A stretch of 64,000 bases of DNA. It comes from Oceaniferula marina. GTDB lineage: Bacteria; Verrucomicrobiota; Verrucomicrobiia; Verrucomicrobiales; Akkermansiaceae. Every line of letters starts with the position of its first letter. Within the stretch, counting starts at the first letter, position 1. Shown here piece by piece: positions 8,593 to 16,720 of this stretch. The notes under the pieces were generated by a model. That model was not told the origin of the DNA and did not search any database. It saw nothing but the letters and a program-made list of their open reading frames with translations. The DNA lies in assembly GCF_013391475.1 (NCBI RefSeq), contig NZ_JACBAZ010000006.1:62001-126000 (forward strand), given 5' to 3'. The translations under genes and the position numbers were made by a program.

Positions 8593-11466
8593 TTATTTGG
8601 TGAGTGCCTCGTCGGTGTTGAGGATGGCATTGGCGCAGAGCACGAGTGCTGCCTGCTCCGGAGTCGTGGCTAGCTGTTTGCTGAGCTCAGGTTGAGTTTG
8701 ATAGATGGCGAGCGATTCACGATAGAGGGTGAGCAGGCTCTTGACCACCTTCGGCGATGGAGCCTCACTGTTGATGAGTTGAACTGCGTAGACGAGTTGT
8801 TGTTCTGGTGTGGCGCCACCGGAGGTGGTCATTTTGTTTGCCAGTGCCTGGGCGCACTCGAGGTAGGCGGGGTCGTTCATGGTGACCAGCGCCTGGAGCG
8901 GGGTGTTGGTTGCGATCCGTCGTGGCGTGCAGATCTCGCGGCTGGAGGCATCAAAGGTGAGCAGGCTGGGGTAGGGGCTGGTTCGGCGCCAGTAGGTGTA
9001 GAGTGCGCGACGGTGCTGCTGACCACCGGTTGATGTTTTCCACTTGGCGCCACTGTAGACGGTTTGCCAGACGCCTTTGGGTTGGGGAGGCATCACCGAG
9101 GGGCCGTAGAGGTTCCGGTTGAGCAGTCCTGATCCAAGCAGCGCCTGGTCCCGGATCATTTCGGCGCTGAGGCGGGTGCGTGGCCCTCGGGCGAGTAAGC
9201 GGTTGCGGGGGTCTTTTTGGGTGAGTGTGGTTGTGCTTTGATGGCTCTGCCGGTATGTGGAGGAAAGCACGATCTCTCTGAGCATCTTCTTGAGGCTCCA
9301 GTCGTGCTCACGTTGAAGCCGTAAGGCGAGGTGATCGAGCAATTCGGGATGGCTTGGTGCCTGTCCGGAGGATCCAAAGTCTCCGAGGGTTTCAACGATG
9401 CCGGTTCCGAAACATTCATGCCACAGGCGGTTGACGATCACGCGGGCTGTCAGTGGGTTGTCCGGGCTGGTCAACCATTGGGCCATTCCCAGTCGGTTGT
9501 TGCTGTTTTCTTTTGGCATGGCATTAAAGATCAATGGCACGCCGGGTTTAAGCACTTGTTCTTTTGAGCTGAAGCTTCCCCGGGCGAAGAGTCTGGTTTC
9601 GCGCATAGCGGACTGGGGCCGGTCCTGCATCACCGGGATGGTGGTTCCTCCGAATTTATTGCGTTGTTTGTTGAGGGTGTGATATGCCTTCCACTGGCTT
9701 GCCCGTTCGGGGTCTTGCACGATTTGAGTCCAGAGAGGGTTGTTGGTGTATTCCCATTGGAACCGTCGCAGTGTTACGGCCTGGTTTCCTGTCGTTGAGG
9801 CTTTGTGTTGGATGCTGAGGTGCAGTTGGCTGCCGGCCGGGGCCACGATGGCCACGGCAGGGACAAAGGTGGCCCGGCGTGTTTTGAACAGTTTCGGGTA
9901 GGCCCCGACACCTGGGGCACCGGGCGATAATGAAGCCATCGGGTCATAAGGGCCGGTCAAGCTGTCGGCAAACACTTCCTTGAACGGAATGGTTTCGGAT
10001 TTGCCGTCCGGGTGCTCAAGCGTGGCCGTCAGCCGGGAAAGGACGGACCCTCGAAAGGGTGATTGTTTTGGGTCCGCATCATCGGGGTAAATGGTCAGTC
10101 GGAGGGCCGTAAAATCTTCCCCGGGGAAGCTTAGTTTGAATTGGGTGCCTACGGACTGCGTTCCGGTTGCTTGAATGATGCCACCCGCTTCGTGGCTCAA
10201 GCCCCCATGGGTGGATGAGGAACGGGTGGGGGACAGAGCGGTCCACTGCGCATCCACGTGTAGGTGGGGGCTGCCCGCATGATTGAGCGACTGGCGGATG
10301 GATCGGATTTGCCGGCTGAGCTGGGTTGCCTCGGCCGCAGCCTTGGCATCTCCCGGGAGCCTGATGGTTGGGTGCTCGCTATTCAGGTCGGCATCTTCGG
10401 TGTTATTAAAAAATGCGGCAAATCGATAGTAGTCCTCTTGCCGTATGGGGTCGTATGGGTGGTCGTGGCATTGGGCGCAGGCAAAGGTGGATGCCTGCCA
10501 TACGGTCCAGGTGGTATTCACCCGGTCGAGTAGGGCGTTCAGGCGGAATTCCTCATCATCGGTGCCTCCTTCTTCGTTGGTCTGGGTGTTGCGGTGGAAC
10601 ATGGTGGCGACGAGATCCTGCCATTGAGGATCGGGAAGTAGGTCGCCTGCCAGCTGTTTGCGGGTAAAATCGTCAAAGGGCATGTCCTCGTTAAAGGAAC
10701 GAATCAGCCAGTCCCGGTAGGGCCACATATCGCGGTGGCCATCTTTTTCGTAGCCTTTGGAATCGGCATAACGGGCGAGGTCCATCCACATCGAAGCCAT
10801 GCGTTCCCCGTAGTGGGGGGAGGCCAGCAAACGTTCGACCGCATGATGGTAAGCTTTTTCTCCTTGGCTTGAAGTTTCCTCCTCGAAGCGGGATAGTTCA
10901 TCGAGTGTCGGTGGAAGTCCGGTCAGGTCGAAGCTGGCGCGGCGCAGCCACTCCTGAGGTGAAGCTGTGGGTGAGGGGGCGAGTTGCTCCTTGTCGAGTC
11001 GAGCCAAAACGAAGGCGTCCATCGGCATGCTCGGCCATTCCGGGTTGGAAAGGGTCTTGGGTTGCTTATCCTTGAGTGGGACAAAGGCCCAGTGTTCTTG
11101 CCATTGGGCTCCCTGCCGGACCCACTCGCTGAGGAGTTTGATTTTTTTCTCGGATAAGGGGACGGGGTGCTCTTTGGGTGGCGGCATACGGTCATCCGGA
11201 TCCTTGGTGGTAAGCCGCCTGATCATCTCTGATGCTTCCGGCTTGCCCGGGACAATGATGGTCTTGCCTGATTTGCCTTTTCCCAGCGCTTGTTGCCGGT
11301 AGATGAAGGAAACCTCACCCGCTTGTTTTACCCCCCCATGGCAGGTGGTGCAGTGCTCCACCAGAATGGGCCTGATGTCCCGGTTGAATTCGAGGGGTTC
11401 CGCAATGGCGGCGTGGAGGCTGATCAGGCTGACAGCCGCCATGGGGGTTGTGTTGGCGATCGACAT
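8593..11466 (-). CDS. PSCyt1-DUF1549-DUF1553 secreted cytochrome protein
   Basis: 957 residues. After a short signal-like N-terminus, the haem motif CTTCH (about residues 38-42) belongs to a PSCyt1 domain (FNRDIRPILVEHC, DDRMPPPKEHPVPLS). DUF1549 (PSCyt2) follows (WPSMPMDAFVLARLD, ASFDLTGLPPTLDEL, GERMASMWMDLARYADSKGYEKDG), with a second CAQCH haem-type motif (FACAQCHDHPYDPI). A beta-rich spacer precedes the C-terminal DUF1553 (PSD1; RVIVNRLWHECFGTGIVETLGDFG, TPLQALVTMNDPAYLECAQAL). It lies directly upstream of the DUF1501 gene on the same strand, the usual two-gene arrangement. These proteins are large and exported; roles in sulfated-polysaccharide or complex-carbon use have been suggested but not proven. 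Confidence 0.92.
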   Translation of the reverse strand: MSIANTTPMAAVSLISLHAAIAEPLEFNRDIRPILVEHCTTCHGGVKQAGEVSFIYRQQALGKGKSGKTIIVPGKPEASEMIRRLTTKDPDDRMPPPKEHPVPLSEKKIKLLSEWVRQGAQWQEHWAFVPLKDKQPKTLSNPEWPSMPMDAFVLARLDKEQLAPSPTASPQEWLRRASFDLTGLPPTLDELSRFEEETSSQGEKAYHHAVERLLASPHYGERMASMWMDLARYADSKGYEKDGHRDMWPYRDWLIRSFNEDMPFDDFTRKQLAGDLLPDPQWQDLVATMFHRNTQTNEEGGTDDEEFRLNALLDRVNTTWTVWQASTFACAQCHDHPYDPIRQEDYYRFAAFFNNTEDADLNSEHPTIRLPGDAKAAAEATQLSRQIRSIRQSLNHAGSPHLHVDAQWTALSPTRSSSTHGGLSHEAGGIIQATGTQSVGTQFKLSFPGEDFTALRLTIYPDDADPKQSPFRGSVLSRLTATLEHPDGKSETIPFKEVFADSLTGPYDPMASLSPGAPGVGAYPKLFKTRRATFVPAVAIVAPAGSQLHLSIQHKASTTGNQAVTLRRFQWEYTNNPLWTQIVQDPERASQWKAYHTLNKQRNKFGGTTIPVMQDRPQSAMRETRLFARGSFSSKEQVLKPGVPLIFNAMPKENSNNRLGMAQWLTSPDNPLTARVIVNRLWHECFGTGIVETLGDFGSSGQAPSHPELLDHLALRLQREHDWSLKKMLREIVLSSTYRQSHQSTTTLTQKDPRNRLLARGPRTRLSAEMIRDQALLGSGLLNRNLYGPSVMPPQPKGVWQTVYSGAKWKTSTGGQQHRRALYTYWRRTSPYPSLLTFDASSREICTPRRIATNTPLQALVTMNDPAYLECAQALANKMTTSGGATPEQQLVYAVQLINSEAPSPKVVKSLLTLYRESLAIYQTQPELSKQLATTPEQAALVLCANAILNTDEALTK

Positions 11467-11529
11467 GGATTTCCTCTAATACAGCGAGGACGAATGATTC
11501 TTTCAAATCGTGACGCGGAAATAGCGGGG

Positions 11530-11566
11530 AAAAAAATACCCCGACTCTCGCAAAAGAGCCGGGGTG
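11530..11566 (-). terminator. Rho-independent terminator after PEP-CTERM gene 1
   Basis: On the minus strand the arms CCCCGGCTCT and AGAGTCGGGG form a stem (one mismatch) around the short loop TTTGCG, followed by TATTTTTTTC. It lies about 40 bp beyond the stop of the first PEP-CTERM gene. Confidence 0.8.
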
Positions 11567-11604
11567 AACACGAAACAGAGTGTTAAGGTAGAAAAGGACT
11601 GTGA

Positions 11605-12240
11605 TTACTTCCTGCGACGCAGGATCAGAGCCAGTCCGCCAAGTCCGAGCAGCGCTGCGGAGGATGGCTCGGGAACGGCAGGTCCGGTTGTGATCACCAT
11701 ACGAGTGTCCCATCCAGCCGATGCTGGATTGCCACTGCTATCTAGAAGGTTGCCTCCTGTCAGTGCCGCAGCATCGTTGATCAATCCAGGGCGGAGAAAG
11801 GTAAAGTCTCCCGCTGTGTCTGTTGTGGAATAGCGTATGGAGTAAACTTTTGAACTGTCGAGGTTTTCCAAGGCTGTAACACCACTGAAAAGCCAAGCAT
11901 CATCGGCGTCATCACCAATGATTCCATCAACTCTCACTGTGAAGTCGACCGTATTCGTGGACGATCCCAAGAATGTATTGCCATCATAAATGTTTGCATA
12001 GACTGCAGTTTGGGCAGTCGTGTAGTCACTAGTACTCCACTTTGCTATTTCGATGGTTTGAAGTGCAAATGGGTTCGAGAGGGCGTCCCCAGTAGTCACG
12101 AAGTCGCTGTCACTGGCCGTGAAGGTTTGTCCTCCATAACTGCCAGTGCCATCATTGGTCCCGTCGTATGTTAGCGTCGTAGCAGCGGATGCAGCTATGC
12201 TGCTGGCAGCAAATACTGCGAGTGTATGTGTCAATTTCAT
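11605..12240 (-). CDS. PEP-CTERM sorted exported protein 1
   Basis: 211 residues from the ATG at 12240 (MKLTHTLAVFAASSIAASAA, a clean signal peptide). A longer frame starting at 12309 adds 23 residues without signal character and is rejected. The body is beta-rich and Thr/Asp-rich (GGQTFTASDSDFVTTGDAL, VYANIYDGNTFLGSSTNTVDF) with no named domain. It ends in the PEP-CTERM tail: a PEPSS motif, a Gly/Leu transmembrane helix and RRRK. Such proteins are exported and processed by an exosortase, usually for a surface or extracellular matrix. Its 3' end is almost identical at DNA level to those of the next two genes. Confidence 0.85.
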   Translation of the reverse strand: MKLTHTLAVFAASSIAASAATTLTYDGTNDGTGSYGGQTFTASDSDFVTTGDALSNPFALQTIEIAKWSTSDYTTAQTAVYANIYDGNTFLGSSTNTVDFTVRVDGIIGDDADDAWLFSGVTALENLDSSKVYSIRYSTTDTAGDFTFLRPGLINDAAALTGGNLLDSSGNPASAGWDTRMVITTGPAVPEPSSAALLGLGGLALILRRRK

Positions 12241-12359
12241 GCGTTTGTTTGGGTTGCTATTTGGGTGGATGAGAGATTCGAGTCGAGATGCGTAAGCAGT
12301 CTCATTCATCAGACAAGCTATTTTATGAAAGAATCGGGGCGATTTGACAAAGGAATAGT

Positions 12360-12382
12360 AAAGGTTTCAGGATGATACCTTT
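12360..12382. promoter_or_regulatory. Conserved palindrome upstream of PEP-CTERM gene 1
   Basis: An inverted repeat AAAGGT-N11-ACCTTT with central TCAGGAT lies about 120 bp upstream of the first PEP-CTERM start. A closely related palindrome occupies a similar position upstream of the second gene. It is probably an operator for a dimeric regulator, inferred only from conservation between these two sites. Confidence 0.4.
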
Positions 12383-12426
12383 GGTGGCGGTTCGGGATGG
12401 GTTTTGGCTGGGGGGGGCGTGTGGCA

Positions 12427-12458
12427 GAAAAAAGCCGACCCTGTGACAGGGTCGGCTG
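12427..12458 (-). terminator. Rho-independent terminator after PEP-CTERM gene 2
   Basis: On the minus strand a perfect 10-bp stem AGCCGACCCT/AGGGTCGGCT with loop GTCAC is followed by a run of T (TTTTTTCTG). It lies about 33 bp after the stop of the second PEP-CTERM gene. Confidence 0.88.
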
Positions 12459-12490
12459 CTTGAAATGGTTTGCTTGAATTTGATTTCAGC

Positions 12491-13315
12491 TCACTTGCGG
12501 CGACGCAGAATCAGTGCCAGTCCACCAAGTCCGAGCAGCGCTGCGGAGGATGGTTCGGGAACGGGAGCAAAAGCTCCGCTTGCGTCCAAGACCATATAAT
12601 CCAGTTCAAAATCTCCGGAAAGGCCACTGGAGTAATCTCCAAAAAAGGTGCTTGATGGGTTGCCGAGGTCTGTTGATGCGGCAATGCCGCTTCCTCCTGC
12701 GTTCATTAGAACTCCATCTCGGTAAAAGAATAACTCTTCAGCTGTGCCATCGTAGGCAATGCGCCATGTATGAAAGCCCAAATTGCTGGCGGTCATTGCT
12801 TCAGGTGTAAATATAGTGCTTGCATCAATGCCTCCTTGGAAATGCATTCCAGTGCGTTCAAGTTCGAGCTGAAGACGACCCCCTGTCGTATCATTGACCC
12901 CAAATTCTGGGGCGATGCCAAAAACACCACGAGATCCTTCCGTGCCCGTATTGAGCATATTTAGCCCAAACTCAAGAGTCCAACTTGCGTTTGAGCTTTC
13001 AAGACTGGCAGCTCGTGATGGAGAGTCTCCGTAATCCCAACGCAGCAGATATCCGTCAGACTGGGTCGCAGCTTTGACTTTCGTTGGGTCAACATTAGTC
13101 GTTCCCGATTCGTGGAAGTCTTTGGTTCCATTTCCATCAACATCAACATTTGCTTGATTATTGATGGGGTTAATTTCCATTCCCCAGACATATCCCCCAT
13201 TGACTACTCCTGTGAAGTCCAAACCTGAACCTGTGTAATCCTTGGTTGATGTTAACGCCGCATTCGCAGCTACAATTGAAGCGACTAATGCCGCGAAAGT
13301 ATATGTTATTTTCAT
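12491..13315 (-). CDS. PEP-CTERM sorted LamG-like exported protein 2
   Basis: 274 residues with signal peptide MKITYTFAALVASIVAANA and a PEP-CTERM tail (PEPSSAALLGLGG, then a basic end). The middle (about residues 90-235) has a concanavalin/LamG-like pattern: SNASWTLEFGLNM, RLQLELERTGMHFQGG, GFHTWRIAYDGTAEELFFYRDG and a terminal FELDYMVL strand. This suggests a carbohydrate-binding jelly-roll displayed at the cell surface. It is flanked by its own terminator and by an upstream palindrome shared with gene 1, so it is probably a separate transcription unit within the three-gene series. Confidence 0.85.
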   Translation of the reverse strand: MKITYTFAALVASIVAANAALTSTKDYTGSGLDFTGVVNGGYVWGMEINPINNQANVDVDGNGTKDFHESGTTNVDPTKVKAATQSDGYLLRWDYGDSPSRAASLESSNASWTLEFGLNMLNTGTEGSRGVFGIAPEFGVNDTTGGRLQLELERTGMHFQGGIDASTIFTPEAMTASNLGFHTWRIAYDGTAEELFFYRDGVLMNAGGSGIAASTDLGNPSSTFFGDYSSGLSGDFELDYMVLDASGAFAPVPEPSSAALLGLGGLALILRRRK

Positions 13316-13452
13316 GATTGGATTTTATTTTGGGTCGCTATGTTGCTATCGGGAAGTTGTGTTGTTCCCTCGCGTTCGAGATAGATGGGGTTGTGATCTG
13401 ACGAAGCTCACCCTCATTCTATACCTGAGTGGAAATTCTCAAGATTAACTTG

Positions 13453-13474
13453 AAGGTATCAGGATAATACCTTT
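13453..13474. promoter_or_regulatory. Conserved palindrome upstream of PEP-CTERM gene 2
   Basis: A perfect inverted repeat AAGGTAT-N7-ATACCTT lies about 140 bp upstream of the second PEP-CTERM gene. Its centre (TCAGGAT) and outer arms match the palindrome upstream of gene 1 at 12360. No matching site was found upstream of the third gene. Confidence 0.42.
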
Positions 13475-13501
13475 TGTCTGCAAAGTTTGCTTTGCCTGGA
13501 G

Positions 13502-13537
13502 AAAAGGAAAAGCCGACCCCCTTGAGAGGGCCGGCTG
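13502..13537 (-). terminator. Rho-independent terminator after PEP-CTERM gene 3
   Basis: On the minus strand a GC-rich stem AGCCGGCCCT.../...GGGGTCGGCT with one imperfection is followed by TTTCCTTTTC. It is positioned about 32 bp after the third PEP-CTERM stop and resembles the other two terminators in this series. Confidence 0.78.
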
Positions 13538-13568
13538 TACTGAGTTGGATCAAATGTTGTTTCCTCGA

Positions 13569-14159
13569 TTACTTGCGGCGGCGCAGGATCAGGGCGAGTC
13601 CGCCAAGTCCGAGCAGGACTGCTGAGGATGGCTCGGGGACAGTTGTGATTTGAGAAGCCATTGTGTGGCTTCCGCTAAATGCAAGGCTTCCTCCATTGAA
13701 CGCACTCTGCTCGGAGTTGCCGGTGTTTAGTCTTACACCAGTTTCTACAGCTACAGGGACTGCTCCTGCAGAATCCGAAGTGAAGGTGAAGAGGTAGCGT
13801 TGATTGTCCTTGAGGGTCTCATTGCTGAATGTCCACAAGGCAAAGCCTCCGTTGACATCCATGTCTTGAGCGTTGGTTGAGATTCCAACCAAGGTTCCAG
13901 GCGTCCAGGTTTGGCCGTTTGCAGCGTTATTTTCATAGACTGCGAGGTAGATACCAGTTCCTGTGGCACTTGATGGGCGGTTGTCGACCCGAATGGTTGA
14001 AAGTAAATTATCACTTCCTAGAGTTGCTGTCATCCATGTTTGTCCCGAGTTTGCGGCGAAGCCTGCTTGGTCATCTCTAGGTGTTGTATCAAAGATCACC
14101 GCGGCTTGTGTCGTGATAGCGCTGGCCGCGAGGGCCGTTAGAGCTAATTTCATGTTCAT
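13569..14159 (-). CDS. PEP-CTERM sorted exported protein 3
   Basis: 196 residues. The N-terminus MNMKLALTALAASAITTQAA is a signal peptide and the C-terminus is the same PEP-CTERM tail as in the two neighbours. The body is a single beta-rich domain (QAGFAANSGQTWMTATLGSDN, GTGIYLAVYENNAANGQTW, RYLFTFTSDSAGAVPVAVETGV) of the choice-of-anchor kind often found on such proteins. It shares a general body plan with gene 1 (sandwich domain plus tail), so the series may have arisen by duplication and divergence while the tail was kept nearly identical. Function unknown; surface location inferred from the tail. Confidence 0.83.
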   Translation of the reverse strand: MNMKLALTALAASAITTQAAVIFDTTPRDDQAGFAANSGQTWMTATLGSDNLLSTIRVDNRPSSATGTGIYLAVYENNAANGQTWTPGTLVGISTNAQDMDVNGGFALWTFSNETLKDNQRYLFTFTSDSAGAVPVAVETGVRLNTGNSEQSAFNGGSLAFSGSHTMASQITTVPEPSSAVLLGLGGLALILRRRK

Positions 14160-14400
14160 TGTTATGTTTGTTTGGGTTTTCGTTAGTCAATGGTGCTGAG
14201 CACTTGATTAAAAAGAGCTAGGAGATAACTTATGTTATAAAAATCGGCAGAAGTCACGTAAAAACTTGGGTTTTTCACGCTGTTGGATTGAACGTGTATG
14301 ATTGGTGGGGATGATGATGGCTGGGAGTATGATGGGGTGGGGTGGACGTCGGTACATTTTCCTTGGTTTCGTGATTTGAAAATCGGCTGAGTCGTGCAAG

Positions 14401-15372
14401 ATGATCGCGATGTCGGATTTGCCTCGATACCCATTGATTTTCAACCCGAACGCACGCAGCCAGCGAGGACGCAGGACCTTGCGATTCCTGATGGCGAATG
14501 CCCAGAATTTTGCCCTGTATGCCAGTCGAAGTTTGGATGACGCCCGGGAATTGACCGAGAAGTTCGTCAAGGATGGTGAACCGGTGGTGGTAGCCGCTGG
14601 CGGGGACGGCACTTTGAACGGGGTGGTGCAGGCGCTGGCGGGAACCGAGACGGCTCTCGGCGTGTTGCCTGCGGGGACGATGAATGTGTTTGCCCGGGAG
14701 TTAGGTTTGCCATTTAACAGCCTGAAAAAATCGCTGGATGTGCTGAATGCCGGATACATTAAAGAAGTGGATTTGTTTGAGGCCAACGGCCATGCCTTCA
14801 TGCAGATGGCGGGGGTTGGCTTTGATGCCCAGGTGATTGAAGAAACCCCCTGGGAGAGTAAAAAGGTATTCGGGCCGATGGCCTATTTGATGTCGGCTGT
14901 CAGGGTGCTGGGTGATACGCCTCCGAAGATGAAGGTGACCTGTGATGATGGGCGGGTTGAGGAAGGTGTTTGTGTGTTGGCGGGTAACGGTTCTCTTTAT
15001 GGCGGGCAGATCAAGCTGTTCAATAAAGCGGATAATTGTGATGAGATGCTGGATGTGCTGGTCTTTACCGAGGCTGGTTACAAGTTGGTGACGGATTCAC
15101 TGAAGGGATTGGCGACTGGGGAGATGGGGTCTGACCGCTCGTCGGTGAATTACCTGCAGGCCAGGAGTTTTCGAATTGAGTGTGACCGGGATGTTCCGAT
15201 GGAGGCGGATGGGGAGTTGATTGGCAGGGTGCGGGATGTGACGCTGGCGCCGGCGAAACGTAAGCTGCGGGTGGTGGCTCCGGAGAATATGAAAAACGGT
15301 CTGTTTTCTTCGATGATGAAAGCCTTGTTGAATGGTCCTCGTAGGAATGTGGATCTCGGCGAGCAGATTTAA
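14401..15372 (+). CDS. YegS/diacylglycerol-kinase-like lipid kinase
   Basis: 323 residues; an ATG at 14410 is an equally possible start. The DAGK catalytic pattern is clear: PLIFNPNARSQRG near the N-terminus, then the nucleotide-binding AAGGDGTLNGVVQAL and GVLPAGTMNVFAREL. The C-terminal beta-sandwich domain follows (FMQMAGVGFDAQVIEET, VLAGNGSLYGGQIKLFNKA, VPMEADGEL). Enzymes of this family phosphorylate diacylglycerol or related lipids at the inner membrane; which lipid cannot be told from sequence. It is followed after 76 bp by a SanA-like gene on the same strand; both relate to the envelope. Confidence 0.88.
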   Translation: MIAMSDLPRYPLIFNPNARSQRGRRTLRFLMANAQNFALYASRSLDDARELTEKFVKDGEPVVVAAGGDGTLNGVVQALAGTETALGVLPAGTMNVFARELGLPFNSLKKSLDVLNAGYIKEVDLFEANGHAFMQMAGVGFDAQVIEETPWESKKVFGPMAYLMSAVRVLGDTPPKMKVTCDDGRVEEGVCVLAGNGSLYGGQIKLFNKADNCDEMLDVLVFTEAGYKLVTDSLKGLATGEMGSDRSSVNYLQARSFRIECDRDVPMEADGELIGRVRDVTLAPAKRKLRVVAPENMKNGLFSSMMKALLNGPRRNVDLGEQI

Positions 15373-15448
15373 GTTTGTCTGGTGAATGCGCCGGGAAGTC
15401 GTGCGAATCGTGCAGGTTCGAAGGACCAACAGAAGCTAGGAGTAAACG

Positions 15449-16147
15449 ATGGGGAAAAAGGAAGGAGGCTCAAGAGCGAAACAGAAGCTGAAAGCGGGGT
15501 GGTGGCGCTGGCTGAAGCTCGCGGTGTGGTTGTTTTTTTTACTGATGCTGTCCTGTTTTGCTTTTGTCTGGTTCGCCAATTACGAGGCGAGTCGTGCGGG
15601 GAAGGACGTGCTCTATGATTCGGTGGATGAGATTCCCCACCGGCGGGCGGGATTGGTGTTCGGTTGCTCCGAGAAGCTTGGTTCGAGGGACAATCTGTAT
15701 TTTAAGTATCGGATCGAAGCGGCTGCGGCCCTGTGGAAGGCTGGGAAAGTCGATTGCTTGATCGTGTCGGGCGATAACCGGGAGAAGTATTACAACGAGC
15801 CGGTGGCCATGCGTCGTGCGCTGGTCAGGGCAGGCGTTCCATTTCGTAAAATTGCCTGTGATTATGCCGGCTTGCGCACTTTGGATTCCGTGGTGCGAGC
15901 GAAAAAAATCTTTGGTTTGAATGAACTGACCTTGGTGAGTCAGAAGTTTCAGAATGAACGTGCGGCTTATATTGCCCAGGCACATGGGATGGATGTGATT
16001 GGTTACAATGCACAGGACGTCGAAGGCTATGCGGCCCGGAAAACGGAAGACCGCGAGGTGTTAGCCCGGGTCAAAATGTGGCTGGATGTGAACGTCACCG
16101 ATAAACAACCCCGACATTTGGGCGAGATGGTGCCATTGCCAGAATAG
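15449..16147 (+). CDS. SanA/YdcF-like (DUF218) membrane protein
   Basis: 232 residues preceded by a good Shine-Dalgarno sequence (AGGAG about 7 bases before the ATG). A basic N-terminus and one transmembrane helix (about residues 22-44) precede a DUF218 domain: RAGLVFGCSEKLGSRDNLYFKYRIEAAAALWKAGKVDCLIVSGDN, EPVAMRRALVRAGVP, DYAGLRTLDSVVRAKKIFG, LTLVSQKFQNERAAYIA. SanA in enterobacteria affects envelope permeability and vancomycin resistance at high temperature; its biochemical role is unclear. The gene ends just before a REP array that separates it from a convergent gene. Confidence 0.87.
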   Translation: MGKKEGGSRAKQKLKAGWWRWLKLAVWLFFLLMLSCFAFVWFANYEASRAGKDVLYDSVDEIPHRRAGLVFGCSEKLGSRDNLYFKYRIEAAAALWKAGKVDCLIVSGDNREKYYNEPVAMRRALVRAGVPFRKIACDYAGLRTLDSVVRAKKIFGLNELTLVSQKFQNERAAYIAQAHGMDVIGYNAQDVEGYAARKTEDREVLARVKMWLDVNVTDKQPRHLGEMVPLPE

Positions 16148-16155
16148 GGCTGGGT

Positions 16156-16720
16156 GGAGAGCGGGCCAAGCCTGTCGACCGATTAAAAATCGGTCCTACG
16201 GTGTGAAGTAGGGCAGGTTTTTCAACCTGCCGGCAACCATGGGGCCGGGCTGAGGGGGTGGAGAGCGGGCCAAGTCTGTCGACCGATTAGAAATCGGTCC
16301 TACGGGGTGAGGTAGGGCAGGTTTTTCAACCTGCCGGCAACCATGGGGCCGAGCTGAGGGGGTGGAGAGCGGGCCAAGTCTGTCGACCGATTAGAAATCG
16401 GTCCTACGGTGTGAAGTAGGGCAGGTTTTTCAACCTGCCGGCAACCATGGGGCAGGGCTGAGGAGGTGGAGAGCGGGCCAAGCCTGTCGACCGATTAAAA
16501 ATCGGTCCTACGGTGTGAAGTAGGGCAGGTTTTCCAACCTGCCGGCAACCATGGGGCAGGGCTGAGAGGGTGGATAGCGGGCCAAGCCTGTCGACCGATT
16601 AGAAATCGGTCCTACGGTGTGAAGTAGGGCAGGTTTTCCAACCTGCCGGCAACCATGGAGGCAGGGCTGAGGGGGTGGAGAGCTGGCCAAGTCTGTCGAC
16701 CGATTAGAAATCGGTCCTAC
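16156..16720. repeat. REP/BIME array A (six plus five GTAG palindromes, 104-105 bp period)
   Basis: Five full 104-105 bp units and a partial sixth fill the gap between convergent genes. Six copies of one 26-nt palindrome start at 16174, 16278, 16382, 16486, 16590 and 16695 (stem GACCGATT/AATCGGTC read on the minus strand). They alternate with five copies of a second palindrome in opposite orientation, starting at 16208, 16312, 16416, 16520 and 16624 (stem GGCAGGTT/AACCTGCC). Each palindrome carries GTAG at its 5' base in its own orientation, the hallmark of REP sequences mobilised by REP-associated tyrosine transposases; paired inverted REPs form BIMEs. No such transposase gene lies in the window. 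The array probably also acts as a bidirectional transcription barrier. Confidence 0.85.

Noticed and set aside
16508-16690. Short frame in repeat array A on the minus strand
   Set aside because: It lies wholly within REP units and has no start signal or domain.
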